From NCBI GenBank assembly GCA_001600455.1, contig BCKC01000012.1, forward strand, positions 558,001 through 622,000: a stretch of 64,000 bases of DNA. The letters are read 5' to 3'. Both the position numbers and the translations under genes were made by a program. Numbering within the stretch: the stretch's first letter is position 1; every line of letters begins with the position of its first letter. The notes under the pieces are model-generated. The model had not been told where the DNA came from. It saw only the letters and a list, made by a program, of their open reading frames with translations, and made no database searches. Below are positions 41,974 to 53,581 of the stretch, piece after piece. The DNA comes from Endocalyx cinctus. Taxonomy: Eukaryota > Ascomycota > Sordariomycetes > Amphisphaeriales > Apiosporaceae.

Positions 41974-44483
41974 ATGAACAACGACCTTAATTTATCGAGG
42001 GCCTTAGGTGGTCTTCGTATCACAAACCCTGACGATGCTACCCCAAGCCCTTCGCAAGACCGTTCATCGGACCCAGACACCAATCCCTCGGCCCTGTCGA
42101 ACGTCGAAATCCCTTCTTCCGACTTAGATATACAAACAAGGCAAAATAGATCACAGACGACTAATACGTCTATATCCGATATACCGGGTCTTCAAGCCGA
42201 TGCCCAAAGCCAGATGTCTGCCTACACGCAAAATGCCAATCTCCCGTATACCAACCCTACCTCGCGTCCAACATCTGTCATGTATGGGAAGACGGCCGCG
42301 GAAAGAGATCAAGCTGCGAATTCGTACCATATCCTACGAACGGAACCATCGAGAAATGTGTCGGTAAAAACCGATGGCGGCAGATCGGTGGTAGATTACG
42401 CAGCCAGCATACCTTCGCGGGAATCAAGTCATAGGGAGAGGGCATATAATCATAACCGTCAGGTGGGCGCGGTAGCAGGGAGCGGTCCACTGCCTCCTAG
42501 AAGGAGTTCGAAGGGTATGGGTGGTGGATATGCTACGATTCCTGGTGTCCCCGTCGCCCCCGAACCTCGAGGTGGAATCACGCATGATGCCCCAGGAATG
42601 AAGAGCAGCGAAGACTGGAAAGATCGGGGAGCCGCCGTCTCGATGCGAAAAGAAATAGACCCCAGTGGTAAGACAGTCATGAAACCGGTAAAGAAAGGGG
42701 TTCGTGATTTTTCCTTTGGCCGAGTCCTTGGCGAAGGTTCGTATAGTACCGTATATCTGGCGACAGATCGACAAACTCTCAAAGAATATGCGGTCAAGGT
42801 TCTAGAGAAACGACACATTATCAAAGAGAAGAAGATAAAGTATGTCAACATCGAAAAAGACACCCTGAATCGCCTCACCGAGCATCCTGGCATCGTACGA
42901 CTTTACTATACCTTCCAAGACGAGAACTCGCTTTATTACGTCCTGGACTTATGCAACGGAGGCGAGCTATTGGGCGTCCTGAAGAAGACCGGGACCTTTG
43001 ACGTAGACTGTACCAGGTTTTTTGGGGCTCAAATCCTAGACGCCATCGAGTACATGCACTCTCGAGGAGTCATACACCGAGATCTCAAACCTGAAAACGT
43101 CCTCCTAGACGATCAACTACATGTCAAAATTACAGACTTCGGAACCGCTCGATTATTAACCGACCCTCGAGCAGCACAATCACCTCCTAGGATAGAGGAT
43201 ACAGGCACGACCTCTAGAGGCCAAGAGTCGGACGACAACCGAGCCGCTTCTTTCGTCGGAACGGCAGAATATGTCAGCCCTGAGTTGCTCACTAACAAGA
43301 ATGCTTGTAAGGCCAGTGATCTATGGGCATTTGGATGCATTATATATCAGCTTCTAGCGGGCCGGCCTCCCTTCAAGGCAGGCTCTGAATATTTAACCTT
43401 CCAGAAAATCGTCAATCTCGAGTACGAATTTCCCGTGGGGTTCCCACCGGCCGCTAGGGACCTAGTCGAACGCTGTCTCGTCCTAGATCCGGCGCGACGG
43501 CTCACGATCGAACACATAAAGAACCATGAATTCTTCGACAGCCAGCAGTTTGGCAAGGTTTTATGGAGAACCAAGGCACCTCGCCTGCGTCCATATGTGC
43601 CACCATCGCAGGAGCCCAAGATTATACAATTAAACGGAGCATCAGTAAGTCAACAGTCAGGGTCGACTTCAAGGCCTCACACGGGCGGAAACAATCTCAA
43701 CGGCAGCACTCGATCACCAGGAAGGATCATTACCGATATTCCTCCACCATCTCAACTAGACATCGAGTGGTCTCCCGTTTTAACTAAAACCAACGAACGA
43801 ATCTTGAGGCTGGGAGATCTCATGGTCATGTCCACCCCAATTCCAAACAGTCCACACAACAAAGGAGACGACGGTCACCGCAAGTTTTCTCGCTTTTTCG
43901 GTGGTAGCACGACTAAGAAGAGGCAACGGCTCGTCATGATTACATCTAGCGGGCGAATTATCCTGGCTCCGGCCGGTGGTGAAGAGAAGAAAGCGAAGCA
44001 AGATATATCTTTGCTAGCACCGGACTGCGCCTGGAGAACCCAAGTTGATGCCAAGGGGCAGACAGTCTGGGTTGTAGACTCGGTGAGCTCTATCCGTCTC
44101 ATCCCGAACCAAATTTCATTACTAATATTTATTAGGGCGGATATCATTATACGTTTGAGGATAATAAACCACCGGCATCTTTAGATCCACCACGCCCTTC
44201 ACCCGATGATTGGATTGAGTGCCTGGAGCAAGCGAGAGATTATGCCGCATCTATGAGCCTCTCTGAACCCCCGTACATCAGCGAGAATGGATTTGGAGGA
44301 ATGTCTTCATCCATGTCCAGCCCTTCCAGTACCTTTGGGCCGGACAGTTACGGCATGGGCGACCGGTCACAACGGAATCCTCTGGGTAGAAGTCAGGCGA
44401 GCCTCGAGGACGCAACAACAAACACCAAACGCAATCGATTTAGCAAACGGCAGTCCAAGCAAGGTCTGGGCTCTGCGTTTTAA
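41974..44483 (+). CDS. pkh1: 3-phosphoinositide-dependent protein kinase 1 homologue (PDK1/Pkh1)
   Basis: An 818-residue AGC kinase from exons 41974-44082 and 44136-44483 (intron 53 nt, phase 0, TTACTAAT branch). The N-terminal 240 residues are disordered. In the kinase domain (about 246-550): Gly loop LGEGSYSTV (252-260), Lys275 in EYAVKVLEKRH, HRDLKPEN with Asp370, DFG Asp388, and activation loop SFVGTAEYVSPELL, where Ser426 is the autophosphorylated residue of PDK1. A Ser/Gly-rich insert of about 30 residues sits between DFG and that loop. A PDK1-type PH domain follows (about 600-740: KKRQRLVMITSSGRIILAP, AWRTQVDAKGQTVWVVDSGG). It phosphorylates AGC kinases such as Ypk, Sch9 and Pkc1 in sphingolipid and wall signalling. 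The second exon restores the end of the PH domain (GGYHYTFED) and the tail. Confidence 0.94.
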
Positions 44484-45808
44484 AGCCGCAATAGAAGATG
44501 AAAAATAATGATCAAAGAGGGGAAAAATAAAAACAAAAAATAAAGATAAAACTTAACCATGTTCCCCTTTCTCACTCACGTCATACCTACTCTTATATCC
44601 TGGCTACACTTTCGATTATTTTCCCTTTATTTTTCTTTGACATATGCGGCATGTTCTAGCGAGGCGTCGACTTCGGGAAACCTCATGGTACTATTTTTGA
44701 AGGGGTGGTAGATCATGACACAAAATATGCATTTTTTGGGACTTCTTCAGTTCATGTTTCTCTTTCACAAGCATAGGCGCGCGAAGCAAAAATTACCAAA
44801 AAAAAAAAAAAAACCTAGTGTCAGTGTTATGGATACATCGTCATACGGTAGAAGGTTTAGAAAGATCTTCGCTTTTTTTTCTCCTTGTGTGTTCTTTTTA
44901 CTTTTATTTTATTCTGATTTTCTTATCGACATTACCACATAAAGAACATTTCCTATTACTATACCACATTCCCTAATATATTTTCTACCACGGACAGTTA
45001 ATTGTCCTTAAATCCATCGAGATTTAAAAGATGGTCCAATGTTTAGAAGAGAGAGAGAAGATTGCTCAATCCACATAGTTACTTAACCTCTAGAAAAAAA
45101 AAAGGGGGTGTTTGATACCGACGTTGATGGGGTGTGTTTGGAGAGATACGAGAGAGGAGGATATATTATCATAAGGGTGAACTGGGGGAGGAAGGTTTGT
45201 CTAGTTGATACAAATAACAAATAAAAATAAATAAAAATAGAGTCAGTACTCCTCGTAAAAGCAATGTCAATATAATAAAATTGAATGGATATTTATATGT
45301 AAGAAGGGTTATCTGCCTATATCTGGTGTGTATATACTATATACAGCCCTGGAGAGTAGTGAGTGCTTACAATAGGATAATCATCACTTAGGTTAGTGAG
45401 GTTTCATACATCAATTAGCACCGCCACACGCCGTAGGTAACATTTAGCATGCTTACCTCTCTATGGCATATGCCTAGCTGTTAGCCACACTGTAGTGTTA
45501 AATATAATTAAGCACGGCTGGCACGGTCCTGTCATAATTTTTTCTTAGCTGATTTTCCTGACTCCATTCAATTTCATTATTTTTTATTCCTTTTGGGCTT
45601 AAAAGTAATTTTCGTAACAGATCGCGAAAAGGACCGACGCGATTCACGACAAGTCTATCCTATCCCGCTATAATATCATCCATCCACTTTACCCATTTTA
45701 ATGATTAATTTTAGACTCGCGATTCGTTATTGATTAAAGATTAAAAGTCAATTATTCGAAGAATTCATTGTCAATTTTTAATAAGTCGAGATCAAACAAG
45801 CAGCCAAG
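44484..45808. other. Intergenic: pkh1 3' flank and snf12 promoter
   Basis: About 1.3 kb, AT-rich, with A15 near 44799-44813 and further A/T runs. No supported gene; the frame at 45768-45956 is a shadow overlapping snf12 exon 1. Confidence 0.55.
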
Positions 45809-47846
45809 ATGCAGCAAAGTTATCGGTCATATCCTCAGCAACAGGCGTCGCAGCGGACACCAAACACTGGTGGTCAGCGACGAGGAGGCATTGGTATGTG
45901 AACGCGCATTATCTGAATTTCAATATCTTAAACAATTAAAAAAAAATAATAAATGAATAAAAGAAAAATGAAATGAATTATACTATGAATATACACAAAA
46001 AAAAAAAAGTCTGAGAGACCCAAAGACCCCACACCCGGGTCCACAGATCCTTCATTACTCGCGACGAGCCAAAAACTATTCCTTATAATACTTTTTACTT
46101 TATGTTTACATATTGTTTAATTTGTATCTATCCGTCTGGGGCGTTGTTCTCTGTTTATCATCTACTGTCCTAGCTTCATCTAGCCTTATCTACTATTTCT
46201 CTCTGCAGGGTGATATCATAACAACTATCCTCCTGAAGCAGAATATCTCTTATTCTCATTTTTATTTCACCTAGTTTTCCCGACCAACACTGACACAGCA
46301 TTACCATGAAACCAGGTCCTATGATGTCGTCCGGTCCTCACCACCATCAGATGCCTCTGAGCCAGTCTCAGATCGCGGAACAGCATAGGCAAGCGGCCTT
46401 GCAAGACCAGAATGCCAAGCGACGAAGCCAAAGACCGACCGACAAGAACCTACCCGACGGTGTCGATGACTGCTCCATCGGTGACATGGCCGTTAGATAT
46501 CGCGAGTTAAGGGAGTTCGAGAGGAGACTCGATGCTACAATGACTCGGAAACGTCTTGACCTCGTTGATTCGGTTAACCGGTGCTCTAAAGTAAGACCCC
46601 TTCGTCGTCAACGTAGGCTATAACAGTTGTCATATTAACTCGTAACACCTTAGCATAGCAAAGTTTTGCGAGTATGGATCAGCAACACGGCCGAAGACCA
46701 GGTTTGGCAAGGGAATGGTCTTAACGTCGACACCTTCGATTTTAGCTCGAACCTCGAACCCACATATCGCGTAAAGATCGAAGGTCGCCTTCTAGACGAT
46801 GACGACGACGATGAAGATGAGGACGTGAAGAAGGAAAAATCGAGCGCAAATGACGAGATGGAGGTAGATAAGCCGGAAACAACGAAGACGCCCAAGCACA
46901 GATTCTCCCATTTCTTTAAGGCCCTCACGGTCGATTTCCCAACTAGTCAGAAAGGCGTTGATCAAAGTGTCGAGTGGAAGAAACCCGAACGGACCGGCGG
47001 CTCTTCGAACTTGCCCGCTGCCGCTGATTTCGATGAATTGACATTCAAGCGCAGCGGAGATGAGAATCTAAATATCACCATCAACCTTTTCAGACACGAA
47101 GACCCGGAGCGGTACGCGATAAGCCCGGAGCTAGAAGAAATAATCGACATGAGCGAAGCTACCCGTCAGGAGATTGTCATGGGTCTTTGGGAGTATATCA
47201 AGTTTATGGGCTTGCAGGAGGATGAAGAGAAACGGAATTTCCGTTGCGATGACCTTTTGAAAAACGTCAGTAACCCTGTCTCGTCACACCTCCGCTAATT
47301 GCTAACATAACCTCTCTATAGGCCTTTAAGATGGAAGCAGGTCATATTCCGAAGTTACAAGAGTATATCATTCCGCACCTGAGTCCATTGCCCCCAGTCA
47401 AGCTTCCTTACACCATTCGCCTGGACGAGGAATTCCACAAGGACCCTCAGCCAACGGTCTACGATATTCGAGTATCTGTAGACTCACCGCTGCGAGAAAA
47501 GATGAGCACATTCCTCAACAACCCGGGTTATGCGAACTTGCTCAAGGAAATTGCGGAACTAGACAACCAGTTGGGGACGGTCGTCCAAGGACTCCAACTG
47601 GCCAGGTCGAAACACACGTTCCTGACGTCCCTCAGCAAGGACCCGGCCACGTTCGTGAGGGACTGGCTCAGCTCCCAGAAGCGCGACCTGGAAATCATCA
47701 TGGGCGAGTCCATGCGGGGGAGCGGCCGGGAGGCGACGGGCGACGAATGGCGAAAGGGCGGAAAGGAAAGCGTCTGGGGATCGCTCAACGCTCGCGAGAG
47801 CGTGACCGTGATGCTCGCGAAGCAACACAACTTGGTGCAGCGGTAG
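45809..47846 (+). CDS. snf12: SWI/SNF chromatin-remodelling subunit Snf12/Ssr3 (BAF60 type, SWIB domain)
   Basis: A 498-residue protein from exons 45809-45893, 46316-46590, 46654-47265 and 47322-47846. Exon 1 encodes MQQSYRSYPQQQASQR and ends GGRRGGI-like RRGGI; splicing to the AG at 46314-46315 gives GPMMSSGPHHHQ, as in fungal orthologues. Core features are RPTDKNLPDGVDD, YRELREFERRLDATMTRKRL and LRVWISNTAEDQVWQGNGLN. An acidic loop follows (about 165-195). The SWIB/MDM2 domain (about 274-345) begins INLFRHEDPERYAISPELEE, and a C-terminal helical region follows. The protein is a core subunit of SWI/SNF (and of RSC in fission yeast), acting on nucleosomes in the nucleus. Intron 1 (422 nt) is far longer than the others and holds an alternative ATG right at the exon 2 acceptor, so a second 5' end is possible. 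Confidence 0.94.
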
Positions 47847-48642
47847 CTTCAAGCCCGGTGGATTGCGACGCACGTATCAGATTTGCCTCGACAACAATAA
47901 TAAACAGAGAGGAGAAGGTTTACGGCGCACGGCGTCTTCATTACTGGTTTTTTTTTTCTTTTTTAACTCCTTCCAACTGTTCAAGGGATTTGTTTTTGTG
48001 GCCTAGATGAGGTTTAACATCAAGAGGGAGAGGAGTTTTTTTCAGAGTATCAAGCTCTGATGTATATTCTCATTGTATACTTACTAGCTTCCTTAAAGGA
48101 AGAGATATCCCATTCCCGGTAGAATCTATCGAGTAAACCGTCTTTTATGTTATCTTTTTCTCTTCAATCGGACTTGGAGGTCGTTACTTGGCCCACTTTC
48201 GATGCTGTACGTAGATGGATAAGGTATGGGAATATTCCGCATATAAATATGAACATACTGGATACAGTATACATACAGGATAATGTGGATATACGTCATG
48301 CGTCACCATACCATGACGTCCCTCCCTTAAAATTCAATCGGTCTTTAGTATCTAAACGCCGTAGGAACCTTCGGAGCTTTGCTCTATGCAGATTTACCCT
48401 GCTCATACGATATAAGAAGCGTTGCATGACCTCACATTAACGTGAATCTTCCCTTCTTTTTTCAGATGATTGGGAAGCAATTGTTTATCAAGAGGAAGAC
48501 TTGAGTTAAAAATAATTATTAACCAGATATATTCGCTATTCCTCCTCTCCGCCCCGATCCAGGACGACGAGGAGAATATATAAAAATATATACTAACACC
48601 CGAGAAAAACAAAATAGCACAACACAAAAAGAAAAAAGAAAA
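47847..48642. other. Intergenic: snf12 3' flank and dehydrogenase promoter
   Basis: About 0.8 kb with no supported gene. The frame 48147-48440 lacks any family feature. An A-rich leader (48604-48642) precedes the next ATG. Confidence 0.55.
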
Positions 48643-49895
48643 ATGGCACAAATCTTCAAGAAGGCCAACACGGCGGTGATCACGGGCGGAGCCTCGGGTA
48701 TCGGCCTCGCCTTAGCTAAGAAATGTCTGGGTTACGGGATGAAGGTGCTCATGGCCGATTATAACGCCGAAAACTTGCAGAAGGCGGCGGTCGAGTACTC
48801 GAAGAAGGAGGGCGATCTTCTGAAGACGTTCGAGATGGACGTGGGTAAATTGCAGGATTGGAAGAGGTTGAAACATGTGGTGGAGAATGATTTTGCCGGT
48901 GAGTTTTTTAATACTTATATACGTTTTTTTTTTTCGGGAGTGGTGTGATTCGTGGTTCGGGGGTAGAAAGTTTAGAATTGATTCATGATTTGTCTTGGAT
49001 CGTAAATTGAAACTGGGGGTTATGACGCTGCGGTGTTGGTTCTATTCATCACGGAGGTGCGCAATGGGACGATGGTGTACATTTCCCCACCAAAAAAACC
49101 CCCCCCTTTTATCGAAAATATACGAAAACGGGAAACGAAAACTCGCCCAAAAGTTGACCCGGAAAAAAATAAATAAAATGAAAGTAATATAACACCCTCT
49201 CTACAGGCCAAATCAACCTCCTCGCCCTCAACGCCGGCACCGGCGCCCCGACGTCCCTCCTCCTGCCCGAAGCCGAGGCGGAGAAGCAGCCGGCGACGTT
49301 CCACCAGATCTTCGACACCAACTTCTTCGGCGTCGTCAACGGGATCACCACCCTGCTACCGCTCGTCCGCGCCAAGGCTTCGGCCGAGAGTCCCGCCGCG
49401 GTCGTCGTCACGGGCTCGAAGCAAGGGATCACGAACCCGCCCGGAAACCCGGCGTATAACGCGAGCAAGGCGGCGGTGAAGAGCGTGGCGGAGCAGCTGA
49501 GCTACGATCTTAGGGGGGAGAATGATAAGGTTTCGGGTGAGTTTTTTTTTTTGTCGCCCTTCTTTTTTTCCCTCTCCTTTTAGATTACCGAACTAAAGAT
49601 AAAAAAAAAAGTCCACCTCCTCGTCCCCGGCTGGGTATGGACCGGCCTAGCGGGGGCCAATTCGGGCCGGGAGAAGCCGGCGGACCCCTGGTGGCCGGAG
49701 CAGGTAGCCGATTACCTGGAAGCGAAGATGGCCGAAGGGAAATTCTGGATCCTGTGTCCGGATAACGACGTTTCGGAGGAGATGGACCGGAAGCGGATGC
49801 GGTGGAGCGCCCGGGACGCGGTGGAAGGGAGGCCGCCGCTTAGCCGGTGGAGGGAGGAGTATAAGGATGAGTTTAAGGCTTGGATGGATGCTTGA
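48643..49895 (+). CDS. Short-chain dehydrogenase/reductase (SDR)
   Basis: A 289-residue classical SDR from exons 48643-48898, 49207-49536 and 49612-49895 (both introns phase 1). Cofactor motif TGGASGIG (about 15-22), NAG at 94-96, catalytic Ser156 (VTGSKQG), Tyr169 and Lys173 in NPAYNASKAA are all present. An acidic residue ends beta-2 (MADYNAEN, Asp about 44), which favours NAD(H) over NADP(H). The closing segment PGWVWTGLAG contains the usual PG substrate-loop start. The substrate is unknown; no biosynthetic neighbours are present. Intron 1 is unusually long (308 nt), and intron 2 ends after an A10 run instead of a pyrimidine tract. The frame requires that AG, since two nearer AGs shift the frame. 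Confidence 0.93.
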
Positions 49896-50750
49896 GAGAG
49901 GGAGAGTAAAAAGGTGATAAAACAGCAATGACAAAAAAGTTAGTTCTCGTATGGGGCTTCGGAGGGTTAGGAAAGGGGAACAAGAAAAACAAAAAAATCG
50001 ATACGTTCTGCGGTCTAGGCGAAATGAATTTATTTCTCTTTCCATGCTATATAAATGGATTTGAAATCGTCGTTTTCATGAATTTCGGTCTTTTTTTCTC
50101 TCTTATTCTCATTGCTCAAGTACACGCGTGTCTTTACGTACAAGTTTTTGAGTTCACACACTCTCTTTAAAAAAACAATTCGGTGTCCTTATCTTCTTCA
50201 TCCTCTTGCTCCTCCATCAGCGACAACTTTCAATGCTATATTAATAGTAACCGAGAAAAGAAATGCCCGTACTAGAGTTAAGAACTCTCATGAAAGGAAA
50301 GAAAAAAATAACTTGGTCGCATCAGTTCATCAGAAGTTCATATCTCCTGCCCGCCAGTCATTCAATTCACCCCAACCACTCGCTCGTTGTTTCGTGTTAT
50401 ATGCCCCCTTAAAAACGCCAATGCTACATGATGCGCATAGTTATTTCCTTCATCTTCTGTTTACTGATGACGGTAAATTTGGTTTTTGTTTTTTGTTTTC
50501 ATTTTTTTGTCCCACCCCGACAATTATTCCGACGCTGGCGTCCTTTTCTAGGTTGGTTATGTATGTTCTTATATGTCGTTGACCCCTTTTTTATTTCATT
50601 TTTTTTTCTTCTTTTCTTTTTTTAATCTGTGGGTCAACCATCCTCTTGCGTCCCTCATGACGGAGACGAAGACGGAACTCTGTTTCATTTTCAAGGCTAA
50701 TTACTTCCGGTCCTTAGCCTAATCAAAGTACTTCCCGTGCCGTCTCATTT
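49896..50750. other. Convergent intergenic region
   Basis: About 0.85 kb between the 3' ends of the SDR gene and hymA. It is T-rich on the plus strand from 50480 to 50625. No gene recognised. Confidence 0.55.
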
Positions 50751-52115
50751 TCATACCCCCTGCCTAGACTGAGGCTGTACCGGGGTAGGCGGCATGTTCC
50801 GGATCTGCCTGATGAGGAACTCGCGCTCGTCGATGAACTGCTCGTCGTCGGTGCGGTCCTCGAGGAAGCGCGACAAGAAGTTCAGCAGCTTCTCCCGGTT
50901 CATCAGCAGGATCTTCTGCACCGGTACCGACTTGTGCGGGTTCGCCACGAACACCTTGAACACGTGGAAGCCCTCGTACTGCACCATCTTACGGTCGCTC
51001 CGCAGCAGGTTCATGCAGATCTTCAGGTGCTCGCCCCGGTCGACGTACGCCGTCATGACGTTGTAGTTGGATCGATCCAGCAGGATTTCTCCCAGAAGCT
51101 TGATCGATTGCCGCTTCGTCACGTAGCTGTTCGATTGTACCAATATGGTGTTGTACTTTTCGAAAAAGAGGTCGAAGTTGATAGCCAAATACCGCGGTAC
51201 GAGTTCCTTATGCTTAGTAAGGAGTTCCTGTAAGAAGCACGTGTAAGAAAAGAGAGAAAAGAAGAAGAAAAAAAAGTCGTTATATGTTGTCGGGCTAGTT
51301 TGAAAGCTTACCCTGAACGTTGTAAATGCATCCGCAGCTACCTCGAACGAACTCTTATCGATCCACTCGAAAAACCGCCAAAACACGCCGTTACCGGACT
51401 GCGGCCTCTCGCGGTCGATCGCCGTGACGCCTTTCTGACTGGAACCGGGCTCCTCGCCGTCGTCGTAGAATAGGATGGCGGCGGCGGCCTCGGTCTTGAG
51501 GACCTCGCGCAGGACGGTACCGGCCGGCGTGGCGCTCTCCTTGTGCTCGTAGCCCCGGCACAGCTCCAGCAGGATCTGCGGCTTGTTGTTCACGACGTAG
51601 CTCAGCACGACGGGGTCCGTCTTGGGCGACGCGGTCGAGGGCCGGAATCGGAAGGCGTACGAGAAGATGACCTGCGTGTCTTTGCGCGACTCGAACGGCA
51701 GCCGGTGCAGGTGCTGCGCGAGGAGGAGGAGCAGGTCTTCTTCTATCAGACCTGTCACTAATTGGTATATCTGCTCCGGCGTGCTTTCGGATTCTGTCGT
51801 CGTTTGATTATTAGCTTCGGAACCCCGTTTTACGACTGGTATTCTTCGCTCGAGCCTTTTTTAAAGAACAAAAAGATCGTTCTTACCTGGCGTTCCTTGC
51901 AGTATCTGTTTCATCTGACTAAGAGTCCTAGCCAGTTCTTCGGGCTACGTGCACCATAACTTGTAAGTATAAGTCGGTAGACTCGAGAGTCAAAAGTTAA
52001 AAAGGGTGCTTTGATTTACTTTGGTGACATCGAGCCTGAGGAGTTGCTCCTTTGCTTGTTTCGGGAGATCGATAGTATTTGTCCTAGTCCTCGCCCTTCC
52101 GAAGAAAAAAGACAT
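50751..52115 (-). CDS. hymA: MO25-family scaffold protein HymA/Hym1
   Basis: A 370-residue MO25 protein. Four exons: 52115-52020, 51944-51887, 51793-51312 and 51227-50751. Exons 1 and 2 are small and were reconstructed: MSFFFGRARTRTNTIDLPKQ, then LDVTK joined to PEELARTLSQMKQILQGTP, then ESESTPEQIYQLVTGLIEED, which is the expected MO25 start. The body shows the helical-repeat signatures VVNNKPQILLELCRGYEHKE, FFEWIDKSSFEVAADAFTTF, PRYLAINFDLFFEKYNTILV and YVTKRQSIKLLGEILLDRSN. Intron 3 is 84 nt with no stop, so unspliced reading would insert 28 residues. HymA/HYM1 is a scaffold of the NDR kinase (COT1/Cbk1) network, needed for conidiophore development and polarity. Transcribed towards the SDR gene. 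Confidence 0.95.
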
Positions 52116-52352
52116 GATTTCGACTTATTTGTATGTATCGGACCAAAAAACAGCAAATCTGAGGATTCCCTATATTCTCGTTTAAAGCCAATTGCATATC
52201 TCTAAGTCAATCTCGGGAGAGGAGGTTCGTCGGTTCAGCCAAGGTTCAAGAGAAACAAATGCGTCATATCACACAGTTAGTCCCTCCTCTTTCTTTCAAG
52301 AATTAAACAAAAACATAAGATGAATCTTGTGTTTGTTGACTTTGATCTCGGG

Positions 52353-52354
52353 TT

Positions 52355-52416
<62 letters not shown>
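52353..52416. repeat. (TTTC)16 microsatellite
   Basis: Sixteen uninterrupted tetranucleotide copies, 238-301 nt upstream of the hymA start codon (reads GAAA on the coding strand). Confidence 0.95.
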
Positions 52417-52419
<3 letters not shown>

Positions 52420-52819
52420 TTCTTTTCTTTGTTTGTTTTAGTATCGGGATTGTAATAATCGGTTGGTATTAATAAGAAAATACTGAGCAGAGGCAGAGAG
52501 AAATAATAAAATCGACCTGACGTAGGTATGGGTAATTCTATCGTATTATGTATGTCCACTACTTTATTTGTGGTTGTACCCTTTTTCGACCTGGTTGCTG
52601 TTTACACTTTTTGGGGGTTATCATCGTCTGCCGTGCGATAACAAAAACATTGGAAAATGGAGGGATTGCCTTGACCGGGACCAGGAATGCCCCTTGTCGG
52701 TTTGTACTATTTACAGGGGGTTAGAACCAGCATTTTAGGTCTTAAAAGCATCCCTGTATTATAGCTGTAGTATCCCCCCATTAGCTTCAAATTTGGTTCA
52801 TTAATGCCCAAAACATACA

Positions 52820-52915
52820 GTAAGTAAGTACCTAGGTACTCTGTACTCCCATAGCTGTAGCGTACCTGTAGCGTAGCTGTCCACTACAGTACTCCGTACG
52901 CTATATTATACCATG
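52820..52915. repeat. Palindrome and inverted-repeat cluster
   Basis: Contains the 14-nt perfect palindrome AGTACCTAGGTACT (52827-52840), two direct copies of TGTAGCGTA (52856-52864 and 52868-52876) and the inverted partner TACGCTA (52897-52903), so the segment can form hairpins. Confidence 0.7.
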
Positions 52916-53581
52916 GATGCACTTGTACACTAGAGAGAGCCCTTGCATCGGAAACGCCTTGTCCTCACGTGGCAGGGCCCGTAAACAAGGCTAAAAACAT
53001 CTCAGCTCCGATCAATATTGATTAATTTTGTACTCCGTTGTCCATGCGTATTGATTCTTTTCTTCTACGTATGTAGCATCTTGAAACGAATTGGTTGGAA
53101 GCTTGGACAAAATCGATGATTAGACAAGGCGCATCCGTATCGTAGTATACGCTAATCTTTTGAGCGGTAATGTAGGATAATTATACTATATTAGTGTAAT
53201 TATGATATTGTACATTCCCGCGTACTTAAAAACCAGTCTAGATTCTCTCTTCATATATGATTGATATATCCAAGTTAAGCAAATTAACTGAGTATATATG
53301 CTTATTTCGTCTCTTGTAATACCGGTAAAATATAGTATCGACGAATGTCTAATGTCATTCATTAATAGACGAAGCCGGCGTCCTGATACGCTCTCGTTGC
53401 TACTATTACTTCTCATTCAAAATGAAGTGATCCCTATAATCATCTTCTTCGACGGTGGATAATAACGGTCTAAAAAGGCTAGAATCTTCTTTGGAACAAT
53501 CCATGATGCGCTGCTGTAAGTTGTAACTCTACTGTGTATTGACTCCCTAGCAGACCAATTTCAGAAGATGGATCCCAGGTA

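Larger units (their letters stand above)
52116..53581. other. Intergenic: hymA promoter and 3' flank of the CX9C gene
   Basis: About 1.5 kb. It contains a 64-nt (TTTC)16 array (52353-52416), a palindrome cluster (52820-52915) including AGTACCTAGGTACT, and two TACTCCGT motifs (52890-52897 and 53031-53038). No gene recognised. Confidence 0.55.
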
